A stretch of DNA of 64,000 bases. It comes from Chrysopilus asiliformis. Its lineage: Eukaryota > Arthropoda > Insecta > Diptera > Rhagionidae. This document shows, piece after piece, positions 1 through 11,965 of this stretch. The DNA lies in NCBI GenBank assembly GCA_964034945.1, contig OZ035961.1, positions 21,242,161 to 21,306,160 on the forward strand, given 5' to 3'. A program made the position numbers and the translations under genes. The notes under the pieces are model-generated. The model was not told where the DNA came from. It was given only the letters and a program-made list of their open reading frames with translations, and made no database searches. Every line of letters begins with the position of its first letter. Within the stretch, counting starts at the first letter, position 1.

Positions 1-310
1 ATAATCTGAATTAACTTAACCGACAGTGCTAGAAGGTCACTAGGCCTGGACTGTTGGGCAGATGCCTTATTAAATAATTGTTCCTGCTCCAGCTTTTCAA
101 AACACTTGAGGCAGACATTTAGTTTTTCGTTATTTCTTCGTGGTACCTCTATCATCTTCCTAAGGCAGTTTTTGCAAAACGAGTATCCGCAATTGGGGCA
201 ACCAAACTAGAATAGTGGATATTGAGAAATATTTTTATAGTACAAAGATTTACAAGTTTTACTTCCTTCGTAAAAAGTCCATATCGCTTAGTGCAAGCGG
301 AACAGGACAT
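1..310 (-). CDS. ZFYVE19: FYVE zinc-finger protein, ANCHR/ZFYVE19-like (5' part only)
   Basis: N-terminal part of a gene that runs off the left edge. Exon 1 is 310-263 (16 codons from MSCSACTKRYGLFTKE), intron 262-207 (56 bp, GT-AG), exon 2 runs from 206 past position 1. The splice is in phase. The product has paired CxxC motifs: CSAC, then GCPNCGYSFCKNC, a basic patch VPRR, and CLKC. This is a FYVE-type zinc finger placed at the very N terminus, as in the abscission-checkpoint regulator ANCHR (ZFYVE19), which binds PI3P at the midbody and helps delay abscission with VPS4. The ATG at 310 is preferred because the family starts a few residues before the first CxxC; an in-frame ATG at 373 would add 21 residues. 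Family is inferred from motif spacing; the C-terminal half is not in view. Confidence 0.72.
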
Positions 311-1361
311 TTTTCTGAATCCAAATAAATTACGAACGTAAATCCAATTAGAATCGCACAAAACAGCTGTCAAAAAATTTACAGTGGATTATAATCGCAC
401 TAATACTATGTTCTAAACTTCCTATAACCCCGAAGCTAAATAAATTTTACAAAGAACAATCCAAGAAATAGCGTTTTTCGTGCCCCTGGGTTAACTTTTC
501 ACAGAAATCATGGAGAAAGTTCATTAACCTGTCACCATCCTCCTGCAATCCGGTGGCTCTTGACGCCATATGGATGAAACTAGAGACTGTGCCCTTTCCA
601 AAAAGTACTCAACCAAAGTGAAAACTACACTGATTCAAAATTTAGTTTAGGGGAGCAAAATCGTGCATCGATCTTTTAACGCTTTATTTGCCTGCGGCGT
701 ATACCAACACGTTGCGATTGGCATCACCAATTCTGATAGTCGTGTAGTTTTCGATAAGAGTCGTTTTAAGTGTTTTTCTTGGTAGAAAAGCATTAACAAC
801 AACACGTAAAACTGCTCTTGTCGAAAACGACACAACTATCAGAATCGGGGAGTATATGTTTGAACGTTAACGCACAATGTCTATTGACTAGCGCCGATTA
901 ACGGTTTATTATCCCATGAAATATCGCACTGTTTTAAGAACTATAAAAAATTCATTTAAAAGTTTGTAAAAAAACTTGTTGAAAGAATTGTCGAAAAACA
1001 AATTCGTAAGAAAAAAAGAAACAAAACACGTTTTTCCATTGAAAATCATAATTTTTATTATCATAACAAGCTTATATTTAATAAAGATTTTATATAACAT
1101 TCAATTTAAGACAGAAATTGTAATTTTCTTTTTAAAAAAAAGTTTATATAACTTTAGCAAATCTACCAAAACACATAAAAAAAATTTTTTCAACTAAATC
1201 CCATAGGAATCAAAAAATAACCGTAATAAATTATTTCTTTTTACAAAAGAAGTTTTATAAAAGAAAATGGCACTTTCTGTCGTGTTTGCTTGAATTTAAT
1301 TTAATACATTCTAGTAAAAAAATATTTCTTATTTTAATTTTAAGTTTATGATCTTCTCCAA
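311..1361. other. Intergenic: 5' flank of the FYVE gene and 3' flank of Nup98-96
   Basis: Both neighbouring genes read leftward, so this stretch holds the promoter of the FYVE gene and the 3' UTR of Nup98-96. I see no coding exon. A foldback element lies at 728-847. The part from about 900 to 1340 is very AT-rich; a minus-strand AATAAA (plus-strand TTTATT near 1050) is a possible Nup98-96 poly(A) signal, about 310 bases after its stop. Confidence 0.45.
728..847. repeat. Foldback MITE, diverged relative of the one at 5791-5920
   Basis: The two halves are inverted repeats: ATTCTGATAGTCGTG at the left pairs with CAACTATCAGAAT at the right, and the arms run almost to the centre with a core reading GTTTTTCTTGGTAG. 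The same arms and core occur in the cleaner copy at 5791-5920, so this is a repeat family rather than a chance hairpin. The arms differ at several positions, suggesting an older insertion. No clear target duplication. Confidence 0.6.
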
Positions 1362-4300
1362 TCATTTCATATCCATTCCATCCGTTTTTATAATGTCATT
1401 AACAAATGTGTCGAGGAGAATTCTAAGCTCTTGTTGGGCGTATTCCTGCGGTAATGGAAGTTTCTCCAATGCAATTTTTATCAATCGGCATGGATTGTTG
1501 AGTTCTGTACACGTTAGCAACACGACTCGGACGAGACAAGCTAATTTTTGGGAAATTTCACTTTGGCAGAGTCTATGCTTTGACGTTGGACACGGGAATA
1601 AATTAATTCGAGAACATAAATCGGCTAATTGGGGCTTCAGACTCTCCCATCGCGTCACAATGTCTCCTTCGTGGATTGTCTTTAGACTTTCAAACTGGAA
1701 TTGAGAATAAAATTTGTTAGAAATCGAATTTTTATAAAGATCCTGTGTACATCGCTTTACCTTCTCATTCATTTCTATGAAATCAAGCAGAATTTGTCCT
1801 TGATTCGACCAATTCGAGACTAGCCTTGGGTCCTCGAATTGATTCAGAAGACTATGCAAGTAGGGAATATTTTCTGAAATTTTAAATTGATTAGAAATTG
1901 ATAGGAAATTTCGCAAATCATGTAAATTACCATTTATAACAGCGTCCGGTGCAATGTGTTTCATGATCACTTCATGCGCCAACGACCATTGCTTCGCTTT
2001 GAGTAAAAATTTCGCCTGTTCGTGATATTTCTTCATGGCGCCAGCTCGAACGGCTTTTGCCCAAAATATCCACTTCTCTGGTATTCCCAAACGATTAATG
2101 ACGAAATCTTCTCGCTCCAAATAATCGTTGGTCTGTGATAAATCGATGTGTCGATAGAGGACCTGTTGTACACAGAGCTCCCGTTGGTCTTTGTTTTTGA
2201 TGTGCAAAAGGATGAATATTGCCCAGTGCCAGAGACCGTAATTTTCCAACTGACTTGCGAATGATGTGTGAATTTGTGCCTCAGACAGTTCAGAGCTGTG
2301 GTGATATCCAAGGGTTTCCAATGTTTGCAGCATTAACCAACTGGAAAAAAGCGATATTTGAGTTAAAAGATTTGAGATAGCGGGTAATGTTTTTAAGAAT
2401 CTGTTGAAGGCCAAGACAAAGGTGAGCACGGGACCCAACCTGTATATGGCACTGCCTCTCTTTTTCGAAAAAAATGATGAAAACAAATTCGGCTTGGAAA
2501 ATTTGAAAATGTCTTAACTTTGTAATTTATGCAGAAAAAATCGCGCCGCGGGATAATTTTCCAGACAGTATGCGAAACCATTTGTAAAACAAAAGCTGAA
2601 AATATAAAAAAATGCGCCGCAGGCGAATATCCAGTAGATTGAGCCATTCAAAGTTGATAGAGACGAGTAACTTCAAGTTTTTATGTCTCTTATATCTTGA
2701 TTTGATAAAATTTAGACGGAGCTTAGGGTGATTTTAGCGTATTTGGAAGGCTGGGGGCCTATTATGGAATACGATCGTAATAATAACGACTGGAAATTGT
2801 GTTGTTGTTAGTGTTTTTTATTTACAACATCAGGTGAATCGCGATCGTTATGATTACAATCGTATTCCATAATAGGCGGCCTGGATCTGGGGTGACAGCC
2901 CTCTTCGTCCTCTCTCTGCATGACTGTGTCGGTTAGATCCAGAAATGGTCGATGGACTACAGAGTCCTTAAAATCAAGTTTTTTTTCTATATTGTCAGCC
3001 GTAGGTCCCTAGATCTTGGCTGCAACAACAATAGCTCTTCAATACGCCCATCTTCGCTAGAATTTTCCAACTTTTCACCCCAATCCCTGTAAATCCTCTT
3101 CTACACAAACTAACCAACTTTTCCCTGGTTTTCTTAGGGCCTTGGTTCTATCTAAATTCACTCGCACCCCATATTTTGCTACAGTACTACACAAAATATA
3201 CCTTAATCTGAAATCCAGCTGATCTGCGGTGTGCGTCGCAGGATTTAACAAACATTCCAACGGGTAACTTCTCTTCGAGAAAAGTTTCAAAATGTGATAA
3301 CGTAAATCGTATGGAGGTTGATTCTCTCTACTCTCGCTATAAACCGGCAATGGTGGCATCACATCGAATTCTCGCGCCTTGAGCGCCTCTTCGTATGCAA
3401 TTAAAGCGTCCGTTATTGAAGAAGTGTACGAGCATAAATACCAAAGATTTATCTAAAAATAATAAAAAAAAAACTCATGAAAATTTGGAAATCCCACAGA
3501 AACAAATTTAAAACTAACCGCTAACGCTTTAAGCCAATTAATATCCTTCAGAACATTAACGGGACCATGGCTAGATGATAAAAATGGAACACCAGCAACA
3601 AGCATAAACATTTTCAATCGCTCAACAGAAATGTATTTGTCGGCTTCATTTTCTTGCCATGACGATAACTGCCGCTGGATAAGCTGTCTAACAGTTGGAC
3701 CGCTTGAAAGTTGCGACAAAAGAAGGGACAAATTCGCATCATCATTTATGAATGCGAGGTCGCATGCCTCGGCGACTTTGTGGCACATCAGAAGATTCAA
3801 CAAGTGGTCCAGATAGCCCGCTTTTGAGTTCTTCAAAATATCTCGCTCGGTGATCGTGTCTTCGAGCCAATCTGAGAATAAATTCCGTCGGCACATGATT
3901 GTTAGATGGCTATTCGACTCCTGTCCGTCTAATTCTTCCTGCTCGCCCCAAAGTGATTGACACAAGGACCAAACTGAAACCGCATATTCTTCGAAATTAC
4001 TCAAATGGGCGATTTTCTTGGCCAATTCCAAGTGCTCTCGAATTATTTCCGATTCTTTTCCACTTCGTATCATTGGGCAATCACTTTCCTCCACCTCGTC
4101 GCGCAATGAGTAGTTGAGTTGAACTTCCAAATGATCAATGATGGACTCTTTAAACGATGAAATTCGATTCGAGGAGGGGATTTTCAACATTTGCAGGAGA
4201 GATAATGATCGATCGGTTCTTTTTCTACCACCAAAGAATGTACGCAGTGATCGTAGGTTGATTTTATCCTCTAGAAATTTTTCTTATGTCAATATGAAAT

Positions 4301-7300
4301 CTATTTTTATTGCTTGCAAGTTACCTTTATCGTAATCAGAAATGGTATTTGACGTGCTTAGCATCGTCATGTTGTTTTCTGGTCCGAAACCGACTTTAAA
4401 TCGCCGACAATTTATTAAAGTCATGTTGGAAATTTGCATTCCAATTAATTTACAAGTGATTGACTCCTCCAAGGGAACAATTGTGCTGGCAATTTTAATC
4501 GGAGCGACTTTTGGCTTCACTATCAGTGGTGGGATTTTCACAGCTTGTGTGGTTCGCGAGATTTCAAACTGAAAAAAAGCATTTTTGTACATTTTTAAAG
4601 TTGCTGTAAAATTAGAGCTACGGCATACTGACGGGTTTTTGATGCAAAATAAATTTAAACGTTTTTCCGGCTAAGGCCATGTTTACAATTGCGATTTTTT
4701 CTTGAATTTCACCTCGAATTTTATTCACACAATCGCTTTTTTTTTATTTAATTTATAGGATTGTGTAAATTTAAGTCTTTTGTAGAAGAAAAAAAACGTC
4801 TAAATTAGTTTGGCTTTCGTTAAAATATGCGCAATGCGGCAACGCGACGCATTCAGTATGCCAAAGCTGTAAGGAGTGGTCCATAAAATACTCCACTTTC
4901 ATTTTTACTTTCCTTGGTCCTTTTTCTTCCTCCCCATAGTATCGGTCCATAAAATACGCCAGGATTTTGTGAGAAGGGGGGTCGACGGTACTAAACTCTA
5001 TATAAAAAATAGTTAGGTAGGCCTAAAATAAGTTTCATGCAATTTTTGGCGAGATCACGAGTTTTCCTAAGGTATTTCGACACCTCTTCCGTGACGTATT
5101 TTATGGAAACCGTGACGTATTTGATGGAAACTGTGACGTATTTTATGGAAACCGTGACGTATTTTATGGACAACTCCTAAACAAAAATTTTCAACAAAAT
5201 CTTACCTCGCTCTCCGATTTTGCTTCCTCAATAGTTTTCAATGGAAACGTGGGACTCCCGACTGGCGTGTCAATCACACTCAAGCTAGACATGCTCCCAG
5301 CGTCACGTGCGATCGAATGCATCGACGAATACGAGCCGAATTTCTGCAAAAACGGTTTACTCGGGACAATTTGATCGGGATTTTCACGCGTATCCATGCT
5401 TTCAGACACCACTAGAGATTTTTTTATTGACGTTAGTTTGATTGTAAATAAGTGAAATCAATCTTAGGTTAGGATTAGACAGAAATCGCAATTTTTATTG
5501 GCCTGGCACTAAAATGTCACTTTGCAGAAATTTTTTTTCCGAGCATTTTTCGCCAAGATGTCAACAAAATCTGACGAAGTCTGTCCCCACGCGACATTTC
5601 AATGGCAGGCCATCGAAAAAAACCGGAACTTATGTCTAATCGAGACGATATTTAAAAAAAAGCTCGTGAAAAAAAAGAATTTAAAGCCTTGCTTTGGTTT
5701 TTAGTGAAAATCAAAGAAATTTAGTAGTTTTGTTTTCTACAAAAGGCTTTTATTTGCACGACCAAAACAAATACAATAAGCACAAATTAATCACCCCGAT
5801 TGCGAGTGTCGTGTCGTTTTCGACAAGAGTCGTTTTACGTGTTGTTGTTAGTGTTTTTCTACCAACAACAACACGTAAAACGACTTGTCGAAAACGACAC
5901 GACACTCGCAATCGAGGTGAATATTGTGCAAATAACAACCTTTTGTACAAGGAATAATGTCCAAATTTGTTTATCTGTCATTAAAAATCGCGTAACACAC
6001 CTGATATGCAATAGGGGTATTCATTTCATGTCGCAAAACCCTCGCAAACTGAGTTTTTGGACGCATGTTTGCGACGCTTGCGAAGGTTCTTCAAGGTGAA
6101 GTGAATACTCCTAATAGCTTTTACCGAAACTTTTTCATTTAAACGTTACCTGATTTAGTATCGAAATCGTCTTCAACAAAAAACGAAGCCTTCATTAATT
6201 GCAACTTATGCGAATCGGTGCCAGTGCCGAGCGCTAGCGCTGCTGTAGGACTGGCCGGAGTCGTTTTATGAACATCAATGCTGGTCGAATGAGAATCTTC
6301 CGCAGGCGATAAATACTCTGTTAAGGGGTGGCATACAAACATTAATAATATTAACCCAAAAAAGCAGAAAAATATATATATTTCAGCAAAGGTTGATAAC
6401 AATAGGAAATGTTAACAGAAAAAAAAGAATTTTACATTGTTGTGAAAATTCATTTTGACAAAAAAGTTGTATTCAAATTACAGCAAACAACTTTATGCCA
6501 AATAGCATGCATGATTTTCACATAAATTCACTTAATAATAATTTAATCAATATTTACGGCGATCAAGCAAATCCAATCCGGTGTAGCTGTTCTTGTAGAG
6601 AAGCATGAATTCGGAGTCTTCGTCCATTTTTCCTTTGCCTGGTTGTAGTTTTGGGTCTTTAGCCTGAAATTAAATTAAGTTGTGTTTCTTCAAAAATTGC
6701 TTGTCTACAAAATACGTTTAAGTAAAAAATGTAACGTATTTCATTGTGTCAAATTTATTATTCCGTTGATTTTACCTTCGCACCAGCCTCTTCAACATTT
6801 TGTACGGCCGCGGTCGCGTTCTGTGCCGCCTTCGGGTCCAATTTTTTCTGCATGATTTTTGGTTTCTTTGGATCTGTGGGGCTATTTTCGTCCTCGTCGC
6901 TATCACTTAGACCGTATTTAGAGAAATGATCGACTCTGAACACCCAGCTGCCAGTTTCTGGGCGATATTCTATGAACCGTGTGTCGTGTTTGTCACAAAC
7001 TTTTCGGAGTTTCTCTTCATATTCCATTGCGGCTAAACGTTGTGGGTCCTTGATTGGCTCGTGGATGGTTTTATCATGCGGCCAAACCTAAATAAAGTAA
7101 AGAAATTTTTGAAAATTTATAGAAAAGAATGGCTTTGTTATATAAAATCAACGTTTTTACGTGTAAATGTTAATTTACACTAAAACCCGACACCGACGCA
7201 TAAAATTTTAATTTAGGGACAGTCAACGCAAATGTTCGGCCTTTCGAGCCCCCCTCTCCACCCTCTGTAACGTCTTTTCACGATTTTTTTTGTAGAATTT

Positions 7301-10300
7301 AGTATCGGCGTCAAATTACCGCACACCACTTACCCCCCCCCCCCCCCCCCCTCAAAAAAGCGTGACGTGTTTTATGGACAGTCGTATTATCAAATGATTA
7401 TTTCACGAAATCTAAAATATCTCGATAACGGTAAAAGATATTGATTTACGGAAAAAAACAAAAATTCGGATGATTTTAATATATTTAATGCCGTTAGTTG
7501 GCAAGCAATTCGAAAAAATCTAGCTTTCCACTCTAGTGAGAATATTTCGAGAATTAAGAAAGATAGTGAATAACGGTAAATAACAAAATTGTGGGAAATG
7601 TTATTCTATTTACTTAATTTCCGACATTGACCCACAAAAACCGTTACTTTTCGAGATAATCGTAACAAACTATTTTTGTTTCGTTCGTTGAAATAACGGT
7701 ATATCTCGATAACGGCTTTAGATATCGAGTTCTAAAAAAATACAAAAGTGTAGGAAAGTTTATTGTCCTTAAATTGGACGACTGAAAAACTCATCCTTTT
7801 GGAGTAAAACGCGAAAAACGAAATAGGCTAACATTTTGGTGACTCTCGGTCAACTAGAATTTTGTTAAAAGTTGATAGGATCGTCCCATTCCCGGACAAA
7901 ACATGTCTGTAAAATTTCATGGCTCTAGCTCAAGTAGTTTTTGAAAATCTTGTAACAGACAGAAAGACAAATTAGATTTCGTCGCTTTTAGTAGAATTTG
8001 AACAAATCCAAGCTCCAGGTCATGACGATTGGGTTGCTTGATACATTTTTTGACATCAAGTTAACTTGACAAAAAACAGGGAACGTCTGGATTTTGTGCC
8101 GACGAATGTGTTGGAATTTTACGCAAAGAACGATGCACGATTTTGCCCCTAAACTAACTTTTGAATCAGTGCACAAAAGATTTAATTTATTTTATCAAAA
8201 GCAATATAAAAAAGAAATTGTTTTGCCCCCTGTCTCTCTCTCTCTCTCTGCCAATCGCCTTCCATCCCACCAACGTATGGCGGGCATATGATCCCTGTAG
8301 TTACGACACTGGGCCCCAATCATGTATTCCGACGCATCTCTGTCTTTCGACTTCGACGCAGCTTTTAACTCTTGACTTCGCCATATCAGCAGCTTCAAAT
8401 TTCCTGGAGTGACAGTCAGAATCACGGTTCGATTCATAGTGACGATTCCGCAAGCTGCAGATATGGCGAAGTCAAGAGTTAAAAGCTGCGTCGAAGTCGA
8501 AAGACAGGGACGCGTCGGAATACATGATTGGGGCCCTGGTTTTAATCACAACTACAATAACGATATTATTGAAATCTGCTTTTAGAACCCTTCCTTTTAC
8601 CATGCAAAAACGGTACATATTGTTACCAAAAATCAACAATTTTCTCTCACGAGCCGATGACTTAATCAATAAAAACATTTCCTATGACAACCAAATCCAA
8701 GTTTAATGAATTTATATCGAAAATCTCACCTGATCCAATGTGATTTGCGCTTTTCGATTCAATCCCTCTCCAACCGGTGGTTTGTTCTCATCATCTGGAT
8801 AAATAATAACTTCCTTGTTACGGAAATGAACTAAAAAAAAATTATCGCTTAATATTCAAACGCACATCACGAATATTCTACAAGCACTCACCAATCTCAT
8901 CCAAATTCAATCCAGTGACGTCCATTTTATCATTGAAGAAAACATTTCCGTATCCCTTACGACCAATAGTAAAATTCGGAACGATGCAACGGCCGTCCTC
9001 ATCAATCAAAGTTGTTAATTCATCCAGCGATGGAATCGTGTAGTACCCAACGCGACGTAGAATGATTCCTGTTGGATGTGGTTCCATGTTGATCAACGAA
9101 ATATCAGCGCTTGTGTCATCCAGAAATGAACGAGAAGATAGGAGCAGGCTATCGGCGGATGTTTCGCCATATCCAATTGTCTGCGATGGTGAATTTTTAT
9201 TGATATCCGAGAAGGAAACTCTGGAGGCGGCGGTTTTCGGAGTGTTGGACTCGTTGATTGTGTGATGAGCTTTTCCAGTATTCTTATTTGTGACCAATTC
9301 TGACAGTGTGTTGTCGTGGAGTGATTCAGAGAAACGATTCTGTTCCCGAACTTTGTCCAGGGCGTTCAAGTGTAGCCACGACTCCCGACGGGTTCCGTCG
9401 CTGTCTGAAGCGGCCGGTGCTGTTTGTGGAATTTGATTGCGGAATGAATCCAGTGATTCCCTTGGTGATGCACCTATTGGTGAATGTTTGTTAACGTTGT
9501 TGGGTGTCCTATTGGGAGTATTTCCATTCTCGCCATTTTGGTCGTCGACGCGCCCAGTTCTGTTCGGCGTTGAAACAGTCGACGAATTTGATTTGGATTT
9601 GATTATTAGACGTTTCGCATTCGGTTTTAAACTGAAGCTCTCTTCGACTGTACTGTCGTATTCTTCTAGACCTTCAAACAATGATTTCTGGAAGGAGAAT
9701 TTTTAATTCAAATGTTGTTCAAAAGACATTCAAAACTCACCTTATTAAGAATATTCCCGATAGGCTTCACTTTCACTCCATTGGACACCTTCGGAGAGAC
9801 TTTAAAAGGATTAGCCAGCGATTCTAACATCGCTTTCTGTGCTGCAGGATTGGTTGGTTTCAACGCTTCACTTTTATCGCTAGAAATTGGCTTCAAATCT
9901 TTGAAAATCGGATTATCTCCGTAGGATAACGTGGCCAAGGCTTGGATTTGCTGGTGAATTGGAATCGCTGTTTGCTGCTGGGCCCCACCGATTGTCGGAA
10001 CACTGCAAGGGATGGCAAATGTAAAACTTATTTGAAAACATACAAAATTCATTTTTCTTACGCCCCAAGTGTATTCGTGCCCATTCCACCGAAAGTATTT
10101 CCAGTACCGAAAGCTGATGTGCTTCCGAAAAGACCAGTTCCAGGTTGATTACTTCCAAACAGTCCACCGGGCTTTGCTGCCGTATTTCCAAACAGAGATG
10201 GTTGTGCGCCAGTTCCGAAATTCAGTCCCCCGCCAATTGGCGCAGTGGAGGTTTGTGTTCCGAATCCGAATGCCGGCGCGGCTGGTTTATTCATGGTGTT

Positions 10301-11965
10301 GTTGAATAGAGTAGATCCAGTATTTGGAGCACCAAAACCCCCGAATCCCGCTGCCGTTGACGTGTTTGTTCCAAATGCTGAAAGAAATCGATTTTATTCT
10401 GAAGACCTTTTAGCAAAATCAAAGCTAGTTACCTGGAGTGGCCCCAAAACCAGTAGACAATTTACTTCCAAACAAACCACCACCGGCTGTGCTCGTGTTT
10501 GTCGTTCCAAAGCCCCCGAATGTATTTGCGGTAGAAGTTATCCCGAATCCTTTATTTTCCGTTGCGGGATTTCCAAAAAGCGAAGGCTGTTGGTTGGGGT
10601 TGTTGGCTCCAAAAGTTCCAAAACCCGTTGGTGGCTGGCCAAAGGCAGATGCCGCTTGCGGTTGGGGCTGCTGCTGGCCAAAGAGTCCTGTGGCGCCAGC
10701 TGCACCGAAAGGTTTAGCACCGAACGGATTGTTGGGATTGTCTGCGCCACCGAATCCGAAACCGGCATTCGACGTAGCGGGGGCGGAAAACGGCTTCGCA
10801 AAGAGGCTCGCCGATGGCTGGCTGGTGGCTCCAAACGTTGCGTTTGTCGCTTGACCGAACCCCCCACCGCCTAGGGTGTTTGTGGCTGTACCGAATAAAC
10901 TCTTATTCTCCGGTGCCTGACCAAAAAGTCCAGTGGTCTGCTGTGGTGTTGCCGCTCCGAAAAGTCCTCCGGCGGCGGGCTGTTGTTGTCCAAATAAACC
11001 TCCAGCAGCGCCTGCTTGGGGTCCTTTTCTATTGGCGAGGTAGTCCTCCATTCGTATTTCCTCGAGTGATTTGTTCTCGTACTCCTTCATTGCGGTGATG
11101 CAGTGCTGTTTCGTGTTGACGTTGTTCGGAGCGCCGTTCTTCATCAAAGTGTCGGTCCCCAACGAAGGCTGGTATTTTACAATCGCCGAGCCATTCGCCC
11201 CGGGGGCAGGGGTTTGTCCAAATGCGGGGGCTGTGTTGCCAAAGACTCCGCCACTGGTTGTGTTCTGTCCGAAGCCTCCGAAACTTGTCGCTGCTGTTGG
11301 GGCTGTGCTGGCTTGGCCAAATAGGGACGACGTTGAAGGCTGTGTCTGTCCGAAACCAAATCCCGACGGCTTCGCCGCCCCAAATGCCGAAGTTGAGGTC
11401 TGGCCAAACAGCGAAGTGTTGGCATTTTGCTGTTGGGCACCGAATAATGACGTGTTTTGAGGAGTTTGCGAAAAACCTGTCGATAAAGAGATTTGTTTAT
11501 TGTATGTCCGATAAAATTTCTTCGAAACAAGTGCATGAAAAACGAAATCAAAGCGAAAATCTTAATCAGAAATTCTTTGTTTACAAACATTACTCATCCA
11601 CAAAGAATCTCATGATGAAATAGAAAGCTGCGCACAAACTAGTGCAAGAGAGAGATGGAAAACCTATGACGAAATAGCGAGATGCAAGGGAAATTCTTAC
11701 CACTAAATGCAGACTGCGTAGTTGCGGGGTTCCCGAATCCTCCCGGAGTTGTCTGTCCAAATAGTCCCCCCGCTGCTGGCTGTGCTGACCCAAAAAGCGA
11801 AGTGTTTGCCTGCCCGAAAGCTGGCGTCTGGCCAAAACCACCGGCAGTCGCGGGTTTTCCGAATGTTGGCTGTCCAAAGGGGCTCGCAGTCGCCGTGTTC
11901 GTGAATCCCCCGAATCCCGATCCCGCCGTAGTTTGTCCAAAAGTGGGTTTCGCTCCGCCGAACAT
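1362..11965 (-). CDS. Nup98-96: Nup98-Nup96 nucleoporin precursor
   Basis: Polyprotein precursor of two nuclear pore proteins. Coding exons: 11965-11701, 11476-10433, 10377-10062, 10002-9741, 9687-8892, 8830-8730, 7087-6776, 6663-6558, 6317-6150, 5411-5206, 4568-4325, 4282-3519, 3452-3202, 2340-1761, 1694-1362. All introns are GT-AG and the phases give 1915 residues plus stop, close to the fly protein. Residues 1-~630 are FG/GLFG repeats, the hydrogel part of the pore channel. Within them ~185-242 is the GLEBS motif ([22 protein letters not shown]) that binds Rae1. About 835-983 is the autoproteolytic domain ([21 protein letters not shown]) ending in HFS, where cleavage before Ser984 frees Nup98 (about 983 aa) from Nup96 (about 932 aa), a Y-complex scaffold subunit. 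The last intron (66 bp, 1760-1695) is a multiple of three without a stop, so its removal is inferred from GTAAAG/CCAG and a CTAAC branch site. Confidence 0.95.
2755..2883. repeat. MITE in Nup98-96 intron 13
   Basis: Inverted termini: CCTATTATGGAATACGATCG at the left, and CGATTGTAATC with the mirrored ATTCCATAATAGG at the right. The core TGTTGTTGTTAGTGTTTTT resembles the core of the foldback at 5791-5920, so the families may be related. It lies in the intron between exons at 3202 and 2340. Confidence 0.6.
4623..4862. repeat. Possible degenerate MITE in Nup98-96 intron 10
   Basis: Short inverted ends GGCATACTGA (left) and TCAGTATGCC (right) enclose about 240 bp of AT-rich sequence, directly left of the element at 4873. 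The match is only about 10 bp, so chance cannot be excluded. Confidence 0.3.
4873..5177. repeat. PIF/Harbinger-like MITE (TAA duplication) in Nup98-96 intron 10
   Basis: Left end GGAGTGGTCCATAAAATAC and the reverse complement of the right end GGAGTTGTCCATAAAATACG form a terminal inverted repeat. It is flanked by TAA at 4870-4872 and 5178-5180. A 3-bp TWA duplication fits PIF/Harbinger elements. The right half contains four near-copies of a 21-bp unit GTGACGTATTTTATGGAAACC (5091-5172), which is a tandem growth of the terminal repeat itself. Similar TGTCCATAAAATAC ends recur at 57008, so the family is dispersed. Confidence 0.65.
5791..5920. repeat. Foldback MITE, near-perfect palindrome, Nup98-96 intron 9
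   Basis: TCACCCCGATTGCGAGTGTC at the left mirrors GACACTCGCAATCGAGGTGA at the right. The arms run through GTCGTTTTCGACAAGAGTCG and GTTGTTGTTAG to a short loop around TTTTTCTACC. A second, more decayed copy is at 728-847. The arm identity suggests a fairly recent insertion or ongoing arm correction. Confidence 0.7.
6013..6112. repeat. Small MITE in Nup98-96 intron 9
   Basis: Left end AGGGGTATTCATTTCATG and the complement of the right end AGGAGTATTCACTTCACC form inverted termini around about 60 bp. Flanking TA is present on both sides. It lies 93 bp from the element at 5791. Confidence 0.5.
6547..11965 (-). CDS. Nup98-96: Nup98-only isoform by retention of intron 8
   Basis: Exon 8 (6663-6558) ends at a GTAAAT donor (CGCC|GTAAAT). 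If that donor is not used, translation continues three codons (RKY) and stops at TGA 6549-6547. This would give a 1070-residue protein with the whole Nup98 part, the HFS cleavage site, and an 87-residue tail instead of Nup96. Family knowledge: vertebrates also make a Nup98 form with a short tail removed by the same self-cleavage. The donor and stop are plain in the sequence; that the form is expressed is inference. No perfect AATAAA follows closely. Confidence 0.5.
7088..8729. repeat. Nup98-96 intron 6, filled with repeats
   Basis: The longest intron in the gene (1642 bp). It contains a run of about 20 C at 7332-7351, a decayed dispersed repeat at about 7380-7980 (phrases such as TATCTCGATAACGG, shared with 58750-59130 and 32200-32500), and the MITE at 8309-8538. 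No extra exon seen. Confidence 0.55.
8309..8538. repeat. MITE with ~85-bp terminal inverted repeats, Nup98-96 intron 6
   Basis: Left end CTGGGCCCCAATCATGTATT and the complement of the right end CAGGGCCCCAATCATGTATT continue as near-identical arms through TCTTTCGACTTCGACGCAGC to GCCATATC. The unpaired centre is only about 60 bp. The CAGGGCCC end looks hAT-like, but I could not find a matching 8-bp duplication. Confidence 0.65.

Noticed and set aside
311..373. Upstream start at 373 for the FYVE gene
   Set aside because: It would add 21 residues before the first CxxC, unlike the family; the ATG at 310 fits better.
10438..11460. Several long plus-strand frames opposite Nup98
   Set aside because: They are antisense shadows of the GC-richer FG-repeat exons; no start context, splice sites or protein motifs of their own.
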